Of a stretch of DNA of 64,000 bases, positions 35,362 to 43,970 are shown piece by piece. A program made the position numbers and the translations under genes. Location: the NCBI RefSeq assembly GCF_000190435.1, contig NC_015152.1, positions 3,230,458 through 3,294,457 of the forward strand, written 5' to 3'. The DNA is from Sphaerochaeta globosa str. Buddy. Its GTDB lineage: Bacteria > Spirochaetota > Spirochaetia > Sphaerochaetales > Sphaerochaetaceae. The notes under the pieces were generated by a model that had not been told where the DNA came from, searched no databases, and saw only the letters and a program-made list of their open reading frames with translations. Position 1 is the first letter of the stretch. Each line of letters opens with the position of its first letter.

Positions 35362-36297
35362 CTAGAAATACCCCAAGGCCATGAGCAGTGAAATCCAGAA
35401 AAATAAGCTGAGCAGGGACAGGGCTGTCGTAAATACGACAATCTGCCCCGCTAGCTCTGCGTCCCCATCCATCTGCTGGGCCATGGTGTAGGAAGACACA
35501 GCCGCCGGAGAGGCATACATGGCCATCAAGAGGATCAACTCAAGGTCCCTGAATCCAACAAGAATTGCCACAGTGATTCCGATTGCCGGAACAATCACCA
35601 ACCTATTCAGCACCCCGATGACCAAGGGCTTACGGTTCACCTTGACCGAGGAGAAGGTCACCGAAGCACCCAGGACGATCAGGGAAAGCGGTGTTGCAAT
35701 CTCTGCTACCTCAAACACTACGCCTGCAAGGCTTTGAGGCAGTTTGATTCCGGTGATGGCACACAGCAGTCCCAGTACTCCCCCGATGACGATCGGGTTG
35801 AGGACAATGCCTTTGAGAATTTTCTTCCCATCAGGTTTTTTTCCCCTGAAGTATTCCAAAACAACGACACTGAGCACATTGATTACCGGAACCACCACCC
35901 CTACCATCAAGGAGGCGATACCTGCACTGGTCCCTCCATACAAGGTGGCGGCCATCGGCATGCCGAAGAATATGAAGTTGCTTCTACAAATACCCTGGAC
36001 CAATACTCCTCGTTTACTGTTCTCCGATTCCAAACGGGGAATCAGCAGCATATAGAAGCTTACCATCACTACCAAGGAAAGCACTGCGTACCACAACAGG
36101 TTGAAAGAAGTGATGGTGGAAAAATCAGTCTTGTAGATATTGGAGAAGAGCAGCGTGGGAAGAAAGACTCGAAACACCACGTTGTTCATTTCCTTAAGGG
36201 TTTTCTCAGAGAGAATCTTGAGGCTCCGAATACCATATCCAAGGCCAATCTTTGCAAACAAAGGAAAAAGGACTGAGAATGCGGTAAAAAATATCAT
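35362..36297 (-). CDS. AEC-family (auxin efflux carrier-type) permease
   Basis: A 311-residue protein with about ten hydrophobic segments: AFSVLFPLFAKIGLGYGIR, VFRVFLPTLLFSNIY, GICRSNFIFFGMPMAATLYG and ASPAAVSSYTMAQQMDGDAELA are AEC landmarks. The family exports or exchanges organic anions such as malate. It lies 9 bp downstream of the DUF7309 gene on the same strand and converges with the cupin gene. Confidence 0.88.
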   Translation of the reverse strand: MIFFTAFSVLFPLFAKIGLGYGIRSLKILSEKTLKEMNNVVFRVFLPTLLFSNIYKTDFSTITSFNLLWYAVLSLVVMVSFYMLLIPRLESENSKRGVLVQGICRSNFIFFGMPMAATLYGGTSAGIASLMVGVVVPVINVLSVVVLEYFRGKKPDGKKILKGIVLNPIVIGGVLGLLCAITGIKLPQSLAGVVFEVAEIATPLSLIVLGASVTFSSVKVNRKPLVIGVLNRLVIVPAIGITVAILVGFRDLELILLMAMYASPAAVSSYTMAQQMDGDAELAGQIVVFTTALSLLSLFFWISLLMALGYF

Positions 36298-36306
36298 GGC
36301 AGGCCC

Positions 36307-37464
36307 TTACTCTTCGTGATGATGGTCACAGGAGCAACCATCCCCATGGTGGTGGTGATGTTCCCCGTCATGATTGCATGAACAGCCCTCTTCATGGTGG
36401 TGATGGTGCTCATGGGCGTTCCCTTCTTCAACGAATAGGTCATGCATCATATCCATCAGAATGGAATTGAGTTCCTCATTCTGTCCCCCTTCAACTACCA
36501 TGATGCCCATCTGGGGGGCAATCTTTTCCAAGAGGGGCAGCGTACGCTTTCCAAAGCAGTGGATAGCCTGCGGCTTTCCTTCTTTCTCAAAGATTTCCAG
36601 CAGATGGCTGATAAAGGACCCGTGTTCTTTCTCATAATCCTCCACCATGAAGATGTCAAGGATCTGGTGAGCCTGGGGGTCATACACCAGTTGGAAAATT
36701 GGAAAGAGCGGTCGGCCGCCTTTCTCTCCAAGCAACGGCTCGGGGAGCATCCCGGTGGCAACATACAATATCTTTCCTGGTTTTGAACGCATGCGCTTAT
36801 ACGTGCGTTGTTTCTCTTCGTCGGTGAAGAATGCCTGGGGATAAGAGAATCCATAGGCTTCATCCTGCAGAATCTTTGCGGTGACAATAAAGGTTCCATC
36901 CCGCTCTTCAATGCAGGGGATGTACTCTTTGTCTGAACTCTCTTTGAGGTTCAGGGAATCCAGCCAGTAGGAGAAAGAATTGGTCTTGCCCGTCTTCTTA
37001 TAGGAGGCGAAGTACTCTTTTGCAAAAAGAACGGCACGGAGGATCAGAATGAGGTCACTACCCTCGCTCTCCTCAATATACCAAGGGTATCGGTACTGCA
37101 GCTTGCTGCGGAACTGTGGATACATACCATCCTCGAATGGAACTCCACTCTCTACAATAGCCTGATAATCGGCATCCTCAATATCCTGTCTTGTATTGTT
37201 GAGAAGGCACAGAAGGCATTCCTGCTCCTGTTCCATCTCCATATACTCAAACGAATCACTCTGTTCATCGGAAAGTGAGAGAGCAAGGTATCCGGTAAGG
37301 CCTTTCTCCCCTCGATACGCTGCAAAGGCGGAATCGACAAGCGAAACATAGTAGGGAGTCTTGTCTTGGGCAATGACACACATGAGGTCGTTCTCTGAGA
37401 AAACCGAAGCAACAGCAGCATCGGTATAGGCTTTGGCAAGGCTGTATAAGGTATGGGTATCCAT
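36307..37464 (-). CDS. DUF7309/DUF6930 protein with His/Cys-rich metal-binding tail
   Basis: A 385-residue cytoplasmic protein. The N-terminal half resembles DUF7309 (GEKGLTGYLALS, then MYPQFRSKLQYRYPWYIEESEG near residue 115). The second half resembles DUF6930 (LVYDPQAHQILDIFMVEDYE, EGKPQAIHCFGKRTLPLLEKIA). The last 35 residues hold two copies of a His5 run followed by an acidic pair and GCSC, ending in DHHHEE: a strong Ni/Zn-type binding tail. Function unknown. ATG 37464 has GGAG 6 nt upstream and I prefer it to in-frame codons up to 37548. Confidence 0.65.
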   Translation of the reverse strand: MDTHTLYSLAKAYTDAAVASVFSENDLMCVIAQDKTPYYVSLVDSAFAAYRGEKGLTGYLALSLSDEQSDSFEYMEMEQEQECLLCLLNNTRQDIEDADYQAIVESGVPFEDGMYPQFRSKLQYRYPWYIEESEGSDLILILRAVLFAKEYFASYKKTGKTNSFSYWLDSLNLKESSDKEYIPCIEERDGTFIVTAKILQDEAYGFSYPQAFFTDEEKQRTYKRMRSKPGKILYVATGMLPEPLLGEKGGRPLFPIFQLVYDPQAHQILDIFMVEDYEKEHGSFISHLLEIFEKEGKPQAIHCFGKRTLPLLEKIAPQMGIMVVEGGQNEELNSILMDMMHDLFVEEGNAHEHHHHHEEGCSCNHDGEHHHHHGDGCSCDHHHEE

Positions 37465-37589
37465 AATTTTCTCCATCGGCTCATCATACAAAAATCCCGA
37501 GGCTTGTCCAATGACCTTGCCTTTGGTACTTGCCATGGTAATCGACACAAGTTACCATGGTGTATATTAAAGCCGAAGGATGGCTCTTC

Positions 37590-38909
37590 ATGACTGGATT
37601 AGAGAAGCTAGAGCAAGTTAAGCGATTCGATATGAAAAAGAAGCCCTTCCGCCAACGTCACTTCCTTAGACCTGTGACTTGGTTGTTAAGCTATCCGACT
37701 GTGTGGTCCCACCGTTTAAAAATCAATCGTACCAACATGGATGGAATTAAGCCTCCATTTCTACTTCTATGCACCCATCATGCCTTTATCGACTTCAAGG
37801 TAACCACCGCCGCCCTTTTTCCCTGGCGGGCCAACTATGTGGTAGCAATCGACGGATTTCTCAAACGCGAATGGCTGCTACGCAATGCCGGGGGAATCTG
37901 TAAGAGAAAATTCACCAATGATTTACAGCTAATCAGACAAATCCGGGAAGTGCTTGCGGTCAACAAGGATGTCCTGGCCTTATATCCGGAGGCAAGGTAC
38001 TCCTTGGTGGGAACCACTGCTGTGTTACCCGACTCGCTGGGGAAAATGGCAAAATTGCTTGGGGTTCCGGTCGTCATGCTCAACATGCATGGTCACTACC
38101 TAAACAGTCCCGTATGGAATCTGAAGGATCGGGGCAATCGCATCGAAGCTGATTACAGCCTGCTTTTCAACAAGGACGATTTGGCAAAGAGTTCGGTCGC
38201 CCACATCAATGAGGTCATCAGGAAAGCCTTCGAATATGATGAGTATCAATGGCAGAAGGATAATCAAATCCGCATCAGCTACGCAAAGCGGGCTGAGGGG
38301 CTGCATAAACCACTGTATCAGTGTCCCCACTGCTTGAGCGAGTACACCACCTACAGCGAAGGAATCCATATCGGTTGCTCATCCTGCCATAAGAAATGGG
38401 AGATGACCGAATATGGAGAGTTGCAAGCCGTCCAGAAGGCTGACGATGAACAGACCTTGGTTACCGAGTTCTCCCACATCCCCCATTGGTATGAGTTTGA
38501 ACGCAAGCAGGTGAGAGCCCAAATAGAGGCGGGAACCTACTATCTGAAAACCAAGGCATATGTGGAAGCCCTCCCCAATGCCGACGGCTATATTCCCCTT
38601 GGTGAGGCTCTGCTGATTCATGACATGCAGGGCTTCAAGTTGGAAGGCATGTTCGGCAAGAAAGGCTTTTTGCTTGCAAAGACACCACTGTCGATGTATT
38701 CCTGCCATATCGAGTATGAGTATTTCGGCAAGGGAGACTGCATCGACCTATCTACTTTGGAGGATACCTACTATATCTATCCAAAAGAACAACAATTCTC
38801 GGTTACCAAAATTGCTTTGGCAACCGAGGAGTTGTTTGCTTTCTCCAGCAAGGAGCAGGAAATTACTCCCCAAGGCTTACTAGAGGCAGTTGCTCAATCA
38901 CCTTCCTGA
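37590..38909 (+). CDS. PlsC-like acyltransferase with C-terminal zinc-ribbon region
   Basis: A 439-residue protein. The acyltransferase part has THHAFIDFK (HxxxxD catalytic motif) near residue 60 and ALYPEARYS (PEGxR-type motif) near 135. It then carries CPHC and CSSC pairs about 18 residues apart, a zinc ribbon, and a C-terminal beta-rich domain. Members transfer acyl groups to lysophosphatidate or related lipids at the membrane. The ribbon plus C-terminal domain is not part of housekeeping PlsC. AAGGA is 9 nt before ATG 37590. Its 3' end overlaps the opposing gene by 12 bp. Confidence 0.75.
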   Translation: MTGLEKLEQVKRFDMKKKPFRQRHFLRPVTWLLSYPTVWSHRLKINRTNMDGIKPPFLLLCTHHAFIDFKVTTAALFPWRANYVVAIDGFLKREWLLRNAGGICKRKFTNDLQLIRQIREVLAVNKDVLALYPEARYSLVGTTAVLPDSLGKMAKLLGVPVVMLNMHGHYLNSPVWNLKDRGNRIEADYSLLFNKDDLAKSSVAHINEVIRKAFEYDEYQWQKDNQIRISYAKRAEGLHKPLYQCPHCLSEYTTYSEGIHIGCSSCHKKWEMTEYGELQAVQKADDEQTLVTEFSHIPHWYEFERKQVRAQIEAGTYYLKTKAYVEALPNADGYIPLGEALLIHDMQGFKLEGMFGKKGFLLAKTPLSMYSCHIEYEYFGKGDCIDLSTLEDTYYIYPKEQQFSVTKIALATEELFAFSSKEQEITPQGLLEAVAQSPS

Positions 38910-39521
38910 CAAGATGGATGCGAGTTCTGCTTCACTGATATAGCGAGCTTTGTAGGTAACACCGTACCGGTCAAGCTGTCTGATAAAGGCACGCATGTGG
39001 TTCTCCGATCCCTTCAGGAGATTGGTATATACCCAAATTTCGGCTTCATCAGTAGTCTTTGAAAGATACTCCTTCAAATCGGAGATGTCCAAATCCTCAA
39101 TAATGGCTCCTACCAGATAGGCTTCGGAGATCGATTTCATGCCTTGCTTTACCAAGACGGAGTAGAGCGAGGCCAAATCAGCGTTCTTGAACTCACCGGC
39201 TTGAGAACCTGCAACGGGGTCTTCAATGTTGCGGGCTGCAAGCAGGGCTCCCACTGCATCCATGTGCTGCTGTTCGGCATTCGCGATGTTCAAAAATGCC
39301 CGGGCACCCCATTTCTCATAGAGGGCGAGGTAGACATCGCGTGCAAGTTTTTCTTCTTCACGCATGTACAGAAGCCCGTCGGTTCCAACGACCGTCTGTT
39401 CAGTAGCAGTCTGTAAAGCTACGGGTGTAGTTGTTTGTACCTCGTCAATCGGCTGTGCGGCGAGGGTAAGCGAAGAAACCAGGATCAGTGCCAAAACTAT
39501 GATGCTCGTATGTTTGTACAT
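38898..39521 (-). CDS. Exported DUF2202 (ferritin-like) protein
   Basis: A 207-residue protein with signal peptide MYKHTSIIVLALILVSSLTLA. The mature part is a helical DUF2202 domain: LYMREEEKLARDVYLALYEK, NIANAEQQHMDAVGALL and LLKGSENHMRAFIRQLDRYG. The Glu and Glu-x2-His residues match a ferritin-like metal site. Function of the family is unclear. ATG 39521 has AAAGGAG 6 nt upstream. Confidence 0.88.
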   Translation of the reverse strand: MYKHTSIIVLALILVSSLTLAAQPIDEVQTTTPVALQTATEQTVVGTDGLLYMREEEKLARDVYLALYEKWGARAFLNIANAEQQHMDAVGALLAARNIEDPVAGSQAGEFKNADLASLYSVLVKQGMKSISEAYLVGAIIEDLDISDLKEYLSKTTDEAEIWVYTNLLKGSENHMRAFIRQLDRYGVTYKARYISEAELASILSGR

Positions 39522-39611
39522 ATGCAACTCCTTTGATTGTTGTCATCTGATGCAACAATACTATCCCTGAATACAGACGTTGAGGATGTAAGGTAAAGGT
39601 TTGGTAAAGAC

Positions 39612-39645
39612 AAAAAAAAGCGACAGGGAAAAAACTCCCCATCGC
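39612..39645 (-). terminator. Rho-independent terminator of kdgK
   Basis: Minus strand: GCGATGGGGA pairs with TCCCTGTCGC (two wobble pairs), followed by T8. Confidence 0.85.
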
Positions 39646-39668
39646 CTGTTGCAATACTTGCTTGCCGC

Positions 39669-40706
39669 TTAGCGTTGAACGCGTCCGCTTCCATCACCCT
39701 TGAGCAGGGCTTCTACTTCTGCCTTGGTCGACAGGTTGAAATCTCCGTCGATGGAGTGCTTCAAAGCAGAGGCTGCTACAGCGAAGTTGATGACATACTG
39801 CTCATCATCTGCATACTCGCTGAGGGCATAAATCAAGCCTGCAGAGAAGGAATCGCCTCCACCGACACGGTCGATGATATCGGTAATCTCATAGTGTCTG
39901 GAGAGGTAGAATCCGCTCTTTCCACACAGGGCTGCGCTCCAACCGTTGTGGTCGGCGCTCTTGCTCTCGCGCAGAGTGACAGCAACGACGCTGATGTTGG
40001 GGAACTGAGCCTTGACTTCTTCAGTCAGAGCCTTATACACCTCAGTATCCAGCTCTCCGCTGGTGACATCGATCTTGGCTTCTATGGCCAGGCACTTTTG
40101 GATATCTTCCTCGTTCGCCACGATGACATCGGCAAACTTGACCAGCTCACGCATTACCTCGGGAGCCTTCTTGCCGTAGTTCCAAAGCTTCTTTCGGTAG
40201 TTCAAATCGATGGAGACGGTTGCCCCGGCCTTCTTGGCCTGCTTCATGGCGGCAAGACAGCTGTCGGCTGCATCCTGGCTGATAGCCGGGGTGATGCCGG
40301 TCACATGAAGCCATGCAGCGTCTGCCATAATGGAGGTAAAATCAAAGTCGGAAGGTTTGGCCAAGCAAATGGAAGACTCTGAACGGTCGTATACCACACT
40401 GCTCGGTCTCTGGTTGGCACCGGTCTCCAAAAAGTAGATACCGACACGGCCACCTTTGGTCATGTTGATGGCAGAGGTATCGACACCATACTTGCGTACC
40501 TCACGTACGGCGGCTTCGCCGATTGCATTGGCGGGAAGAGCAGTAACGAACTTGGCATCCTTGCCCAGCAGGGAGAGCGAAACAGCAACGTTTGCTTCGC
40601 CACCTCCAAAGGTTGCTTCCAAGAGAGGGGATTGGAAGAAGCGTTCATGACCAGGGCTCTTCAGCCTCAACATTATTTCACCAAACGTCACATATTTTTT
40701 GCCCAT
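39669..40706 (-). CDS. kdgK: 2-keto-3-deoxygluconate kinase (PfkB family)
   Basis: A 345-residue PfkB-family sugar kinase. FGEIMLRLKSPGHERFFQ at the start and FGGGEANVAVSLSLLG near residue 33 match KDG kinases. The C-terminal signature reads DRVGGGDSFSAGLIYAL (Asp general base present; GGGD instead of GAGD). It phosphorylates KDG to KDPG, which the divergent eda gene cleaves. An overlapping pair of promoters and a KdgR-type dyad separate the two genes. Confidence 0.92.
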   Translation of the reverse strand: MGKKYVTFGEIMLRLKSPGHERFFQSPLLEATFGGGEANVAVSLSLLGKDAKFVTALPANAIGEAAVREVRKYGVDTSAINMTKGGRVGIYFLETGANQRPSSVVYDRSESSICLAKPSDFDFTSIMADAAWLHVTGITPAISQDAADSCLAAMKQAKKAGATVSIDLNYRKKLWNYGKKAPEVMRELVKFADVIVANEEDIQKCLAIEAKIDVTSGELDTEVYKALTEEVKAQFPNISVVAVTLRESKSADHNGWSAALCGKSGFYLSRHYEITDIIDRVGGGDSFSAGLIYALSEYADDEQYVINFAVAASALKHSIDGDFNLSTKAEVEALLKGDGSGRVQR

Positions 40707-40748
40707 GCAAGCCTCCTAGAATTTTTTGTCGGGAATACTCATTGCCTC

Positions 40749-40777
40749 TTGATATTTGAAATCATAGAGGGTATGCT
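40749..40777 (+). promoter_or_regulatory. Promoter of eda
   Basis: TTGATA, 17 nt, TATGCT on the plus strand; overlaps the opposing kdgK promoter. Confidence 0.6.
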
Positions 40778-40789
40778 TTGGTCTGTCAA
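40761..40789 (-). promoter_or_regulatory. Promoter of kdgK
   Basis: Minus strand TTGACA, 17 nt, TATGAT: near-consensus. Its span overlaps the eda promoter, so polymerases on the two would exclude each other. Confidence 0.7.
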
Positions 40790-40797
40790 TATTATTT

Positions 40798-40812
40798 TGA
40801 AACAACGTTTCA
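40798..40812. promoter_or_regulatory. KdgR-type operator between kdgK and eda
   Basis: Perfect dyad TGAAAC-AAC-GTTTCA in an AT-rich flank, matching the known KdgR core (GAAAC/GTTTC). It lies about 15 bp downstream of the eda start and just upstream of the kdgK -35. Confidence 0.7.
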
Positions 40813-40836
40813 TAATTGAAATAAAGGAGTGGCTCC

Positions 40837-41799
40837 ATGCACGAAGCACTGTTTGAACAAATTCACAAAATCGGTCTTGTACCCGTAGTAAAAATTGATG
40901 ATGCAAGCAAAGCCGTAGGGCTTGCAAAGGCCATGGTAAAGGGCGGTCTTCCCTGTGCAGAGGTCACCTTCCGCACTGCAGCTGCCGAAGAAGCTATCAA
41001 GCAAATCACCTCTGCTGTCCCTGAGATGCTCGTAGGTGCTGGAACGGTGATCAACCTCGATTTTGCCAAGAAAGCGGTTGCAGCTGGTGCAAAATTCATT
41101 GTCTCCCCTGGTTTCAATCCCTCCGTTGTAGACTGGTGCCTTGAGAACAACATCCCCATCGTTCCCGGTGTCTGTACGCCCAGCGATATTGAAGCAGGCT
41201 TGTCCCGCGGACTGTCCACCCTCAAGTTTTTCCCCGCTGAAGTAAGCGGTGGTGTCGATATGCTGAAGAATCTGGCAGGGCCCTTCCCCAATTTGATGTT
41301 CATGCCTACCGGCGGCATCAGCCCGGCAAATCTTGCCTCCTATGCAAAGCAATCCAATGTGCTGGCAGTCGGCGGTTCATGGATGGTCAAGCCTGAGCTC
41401 ATCGAAGCTGAAGATTGGGATACCATTTCCAACCTGTGCAGCGAAGCAGTAGTAGCCCTGCAGGGCCTGGAGTTCGCACACCTTGGCATCAACAACGAGA
41501 ATGCAGCCGAAGCTGAAAAGACCATTGCCGCCCTCCAAGCGTTCGGCATGGTCAAGAAGGTAGGCAACAGCTCCACCTTCCTGAATACCACCATCGAGGT
41601 GCTACCCAAGATGTACTACGGCAGACTCGGCCACCTTGGTTTCAAATGCTTCGATATCGAACGCACCCTTGCCTACTTGGGTCGTCATGGGTTCACGGTC
41701 AATGAAGAGACCATCACCCGCGATGCAAAGGGCAAGATCAAGGTCTGTTACATCAAGCAGGAGTTCAGCGGGTTTGCTGTACACCTGGTCAAGGCATAA
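40837..41799 (+). CDS. eda: KDPG/KHG aldolase with extra C-terminal domain
   Basis: A 320-residue protein. Residues 1-205 are a complete Eda aldolase: VEVT-like motif CAEVTFRTAAAEEAI with the catalytic Glu, GAGTVINLDFAKKAV, FIVSPGFNPSVVDW, STLKFFPAEVSGGVDML carrying the Schiff-base Lys, and MPTGGISPANL. It splits KDPG into pyruvate and glyceraldehyde-3-phosphate. Residues 210-320 add a separate domain. It has VOC/glyoxalase-like features (HLGFKCFDIERTLAYLGRHGF; final GFAVHLV strand). Function of the extension unknown. AAAGGAG precedes ATG 40837. Confidence 0.9.
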   Translation: MHEALFEQIHKIGLVPVVKIDDASKAVGLAKAMVKGGLPCAEVTFRTAAAEEAIKQITSAVPEMLVGAGTVINLDFAKKAVAAGAKFIVSPGFNPSVVDWCLENNIPIVPGVCTPSDIEAGLSRGLSTLKFFPAEVSGGVDMLKNLAGPFPNLMFMPTGGISPANLASYAKQSNVLAVGGSWMVKPELIEAEDWDTISNLCSEAVVALQGLEFAHLGINNENAAEAEKTIAALQAFGMVKKVGNSSTFLNTTIEVLPKMYYGRLGHLGFKCFDIERTLAYLGRHGFTVNEETITRDAKGKIKVCYIKQEFSGFAVHLVKA

Positions 41800-41819
41800 C
41801 ACACAAAAAAGACTATTTG

Positions 41820-41857
41820 ACGCCGGTTCTCCTCTAGCGGAACCGGCGTTTTCTTTT
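41820..41857 (+). terminator. Rho-independent terminator of eda
   Basis: ACGCCGGTTC / GAACCGGCGT stem with a 10-nt loop, followed by TTTCTTTT. The trailing TATACA (41857-41862) may be the -10 of the next gene. Confidence 0.88.
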
Positions 41858-41870
41858 ATACAGTAGGCAC

Positions 41871-42722
41871 ATGCAGATTATACAAAGCTATATGCTTACC
41901 AAAACTCAGATTTCTGAAATTGAAACACTACAGAGCCTCTCCTTTCTTCCTGAAGGTTTGGAGAACCACGTCTTTCTTTCATCGGAAATGAATGTATACA
42001 AGGACCTGGATTGTTTCTTCCTTGGGTATGAGAATGACCAGCTGGTCAGCTTTCTTGGTGCATTCTTGCCCAGCCGCAAGGAAGTGGAGTTCAACGGCTT
42101 CACCCATCCCGATCATCGTAGGAAGGGTTGTTTTACTTTGCTTGTGGAACATGCACTCACCCTGTATAGGCCATATTCGTTCACCCAAGCACTTTTCCAA
42201 CGAGAACTGAACAGTAAAAGCGGCTTTTCCTATCTACAGAAGCGGTATCCCGAACTGGATCGCAGCGAGTACCTGATGACCCTTGAACAGCAACATTGGA
42301 ACAACAAGGATACAGTGGGGACTCTTGAGCTGGTTACTGAGCAATGCAAAGAAGAAACCATTGCAGTAATGAGTGATGCCTTTGAAGAGACACTCGATGA
42401 GAGTGCCCATTTTCTGACCTATCTGCTCAACCAAAGCGACCGAAAAACATTTCTCTACCGTCAAGAAGGAACAGCCGTTGGAGTTATGAACGCTCTATTG
42501 GAAGACGGTGTATGGGTTATTCATGGTGTAGGGATCTTGCATGCATTCAGGAACCAAGGGATGGGAAGGCATATGCTATCTCTAGCCTTCGACGTCCTGT
42601 TCCAGGATGCTGCTACCATTCAACTTGAAGTGGATTCCCAGAACCCTCCCGCCCTATCTCTCTATCGAAAATTAGGCTTTCAGACTACTTCACAAGTTGA
42701 TTACCATAGATTGATTTTGTGA
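41871..42722 (+). CDS. Tandem-GNAT acetyltransferase
   Basis: A 283-residue protein with two GNAT folds. The N-terminal unit has GFTHPDHRRKGCFTLLVEHAL. The C-terminal unit has a clearer acetyl-CoA loop (GILHAFRNQGMGRHMLSLAF) and LEVDSQNPPALSLYRKLGF. Substrate unknown. No good SD precedes ATG 41871; a TATACA -10-like element ends 8 nt upstream, so the mRNA may be leaderless. Confidence 0.8.
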   Translation: MQIIQSYMLTKTQISEIETLQSLSFLPEGLENHVFLSSEMNVYKDLDCFFLGYENDQLVSFLGAFLPSRKEVEFNGFTHPDHRRKGCFTLLVEHALTLYRPYSFTQALFQRELNSKSGFSYLQKRYPELDRSEYLMTLEQQHWNNKDTVGTLELVTEQCKEETIAVMSDAFEETLDESAHFLTYLLNQSDRKTFLYRQEGTAVGVMNALLEDGVWVIHGVGILHAFRNQGMGRHMLSLAFDVLFQDAATIQLEVDSQNPPALSLYRKLGFQTTSQVDYHRLIL

Positions 42723-42757
42723 TTACGTGACTGTTTTGGCCCTTGGCTTTATTTGTC

Positions 42758-42786
42758 TTGACGGCTCTGTTGCGACAGCTTAGCAT
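42758..42786 (+). promoter_or_regulatory. Promoter of the AfuABC-like operon
   Basis: TTGACG, 17 nt, TAGCAT, about 60 nt before the start codon; a TGTTGCGACA dyad lies in the spacer. Confidence 0.55.
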
Positions 42787-42850
42787 TACGTATCATGTTA
42801 TGTTTTAGACCGCATCCATAAGGATGGCGGAATGTAATTTGGAGGAAAGA

Positions 42851-43939
42851 ATGAAAAAAACACTTGCAATTCTGCTGGTACTTGTCATGCTCGTACCTGC
42901 TCTGTTTGCACAGGGCGGCCAAGAAGCTGCCCCTGCTGCCCCCGCCCCTGTTGCAGCTCCTGCTCCCGCTGCCGCACCCGCCCCTGTTGCTGCCGGATCT
43001 GGTAGCGTCAACGCCTATACCACCCTTGAGGAACCCCTTGCTGCAAAACTTTTCCAGCTCTTCGAGGCTGAAACCGGCATTAAGGTAAACTTCGTCCGCT
43101 TAAGCGGTGGTGAAGCTGTTGCTCGTTTGGAAGCTGAATCTGCCAATCCCCAGGCATCCATTTGGGTCGGCGGTGTAGGCCTTGACCACATCACTGCAAA
43201 GAGCAAGGGTTTGACCACTCCGTACGTGAGCCGCTATACCAGCAAGACAGCCGCACAGTTCCGCGATGCTGAAAACTACTTCATCGGCCTCTATGTTGGA
43301 CCCCTTACCTTTGTAACCAACCTTAACCGTGCCAAGGAACTTGGCCTTGAGGCTCCCAAGAGCTGGGCAGACCTGCTCAAGCCCGAGTACAAGGGTTACA
43401 TCCGCATGGCCAACCCCAACTCCTCCGGTACTGCTTACAACGTCCTGACCACGATGCTCGATATTTTCGGCACCGAGGACAAGATGATTGAGTACATGAA
43501 AGAGCTGGATAAGAACATCGACCAATACACCAAGAGCGGATCTGCTCCCGGCAAGAGTGTTGCAACCGGTGAGATTCCCGTAGCAATCGGCTATGCTCAT
43601 GACCAGGTCAAGCTCAAGGCTGCTGGTTCTCCTGTGGTCATCACCGCTCCCAGCGAAGGAACCGGTTATGAACTTGCTTCCATGTCCCTGGTCAAGGGCG
43701 GCAAGGATACTGTCAACGCCAAGAGGCTGTACGACTGGATCCTCTCCAGCCCCGTTGCACAATCAACGTTCACCGAGTGGTACGTAGTATTGGTAGCAGA
43801 AGGTTCGGCTAAGCATCCCGATGCCCTTTCCATCAACGAAATCAAGACCGTTGCTCAGGATATGGCTTGGGACGGAGACAATGTCAACAAGACCAGATTG
43901 CTCGACCGCTGGACTAATGAGATCGGCAACAAGAGATAA
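42851..43939 (+). CDS. AfuA/FbpA-type ABC transporter substrate-binding protein
   Basis: A 362-residue periplasmic protein with signal peptide MKKTLAILLVLVMLVPALFA. An Ala-Pro-rich spacer of about 30 residues follows, then the binding domain (SVNAYTTLEEPLAAKLFQLFE, ASIWVGGVGLDHITAKSKG, KSWADLLKPEYKGYIRMANP, PVAIGYAHDQ). The family binds ferric ion, but also phosphonates, sugar phosphates or thiamine. The Tyr residues of ferric-binding members are not clearly conserved, so the ligand is open. ATG 42851 has GGAGG 6 nt upstream. Confidence 0.85.
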   Translation: MKKTLAILLVLVMLVPALFAQGGQEAAPAAPAPVAAPAPAAAPAPVAAGSGSVNAYTTLEEPLAAKLFQLFEAETGIKVNFVRLSGGEAVARLEAESANPQASIWVGGVGLDHITAKSKGLTTPYVSRYTSKTAAQFRDAENYFIGLYVGPLTFVTNLNRAKELGLEAPKSWADLLKPEYKGYIRMANPNSSGTAYNVLTTMLDIFGTEDKMIEYMKELDKNIDQYTKSGSAPGKSVATGEIPVAIGYAHDQVKLKAAGSPVVITAPSEGTGYELASMSLVKGGKDTVNAKRLYDWILSSPVAQSTFTEWYVVLVAEGSAKHPDALSINEIKTVAQDMAWDGDNVNKTRLLDRWTNEIGNKR

Positions 43940-43970
43940 TTACCATCAGGTAATTTGGCTTTTCCTACCG

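Noticed and set aside
42911-43000. Ala-Pro repeat near the start of the binding protein, read as a DNA tandem repeat
   Set aside because: Repeats are imperfect at DNA level and encode a flexible spacer after the signal peptide.
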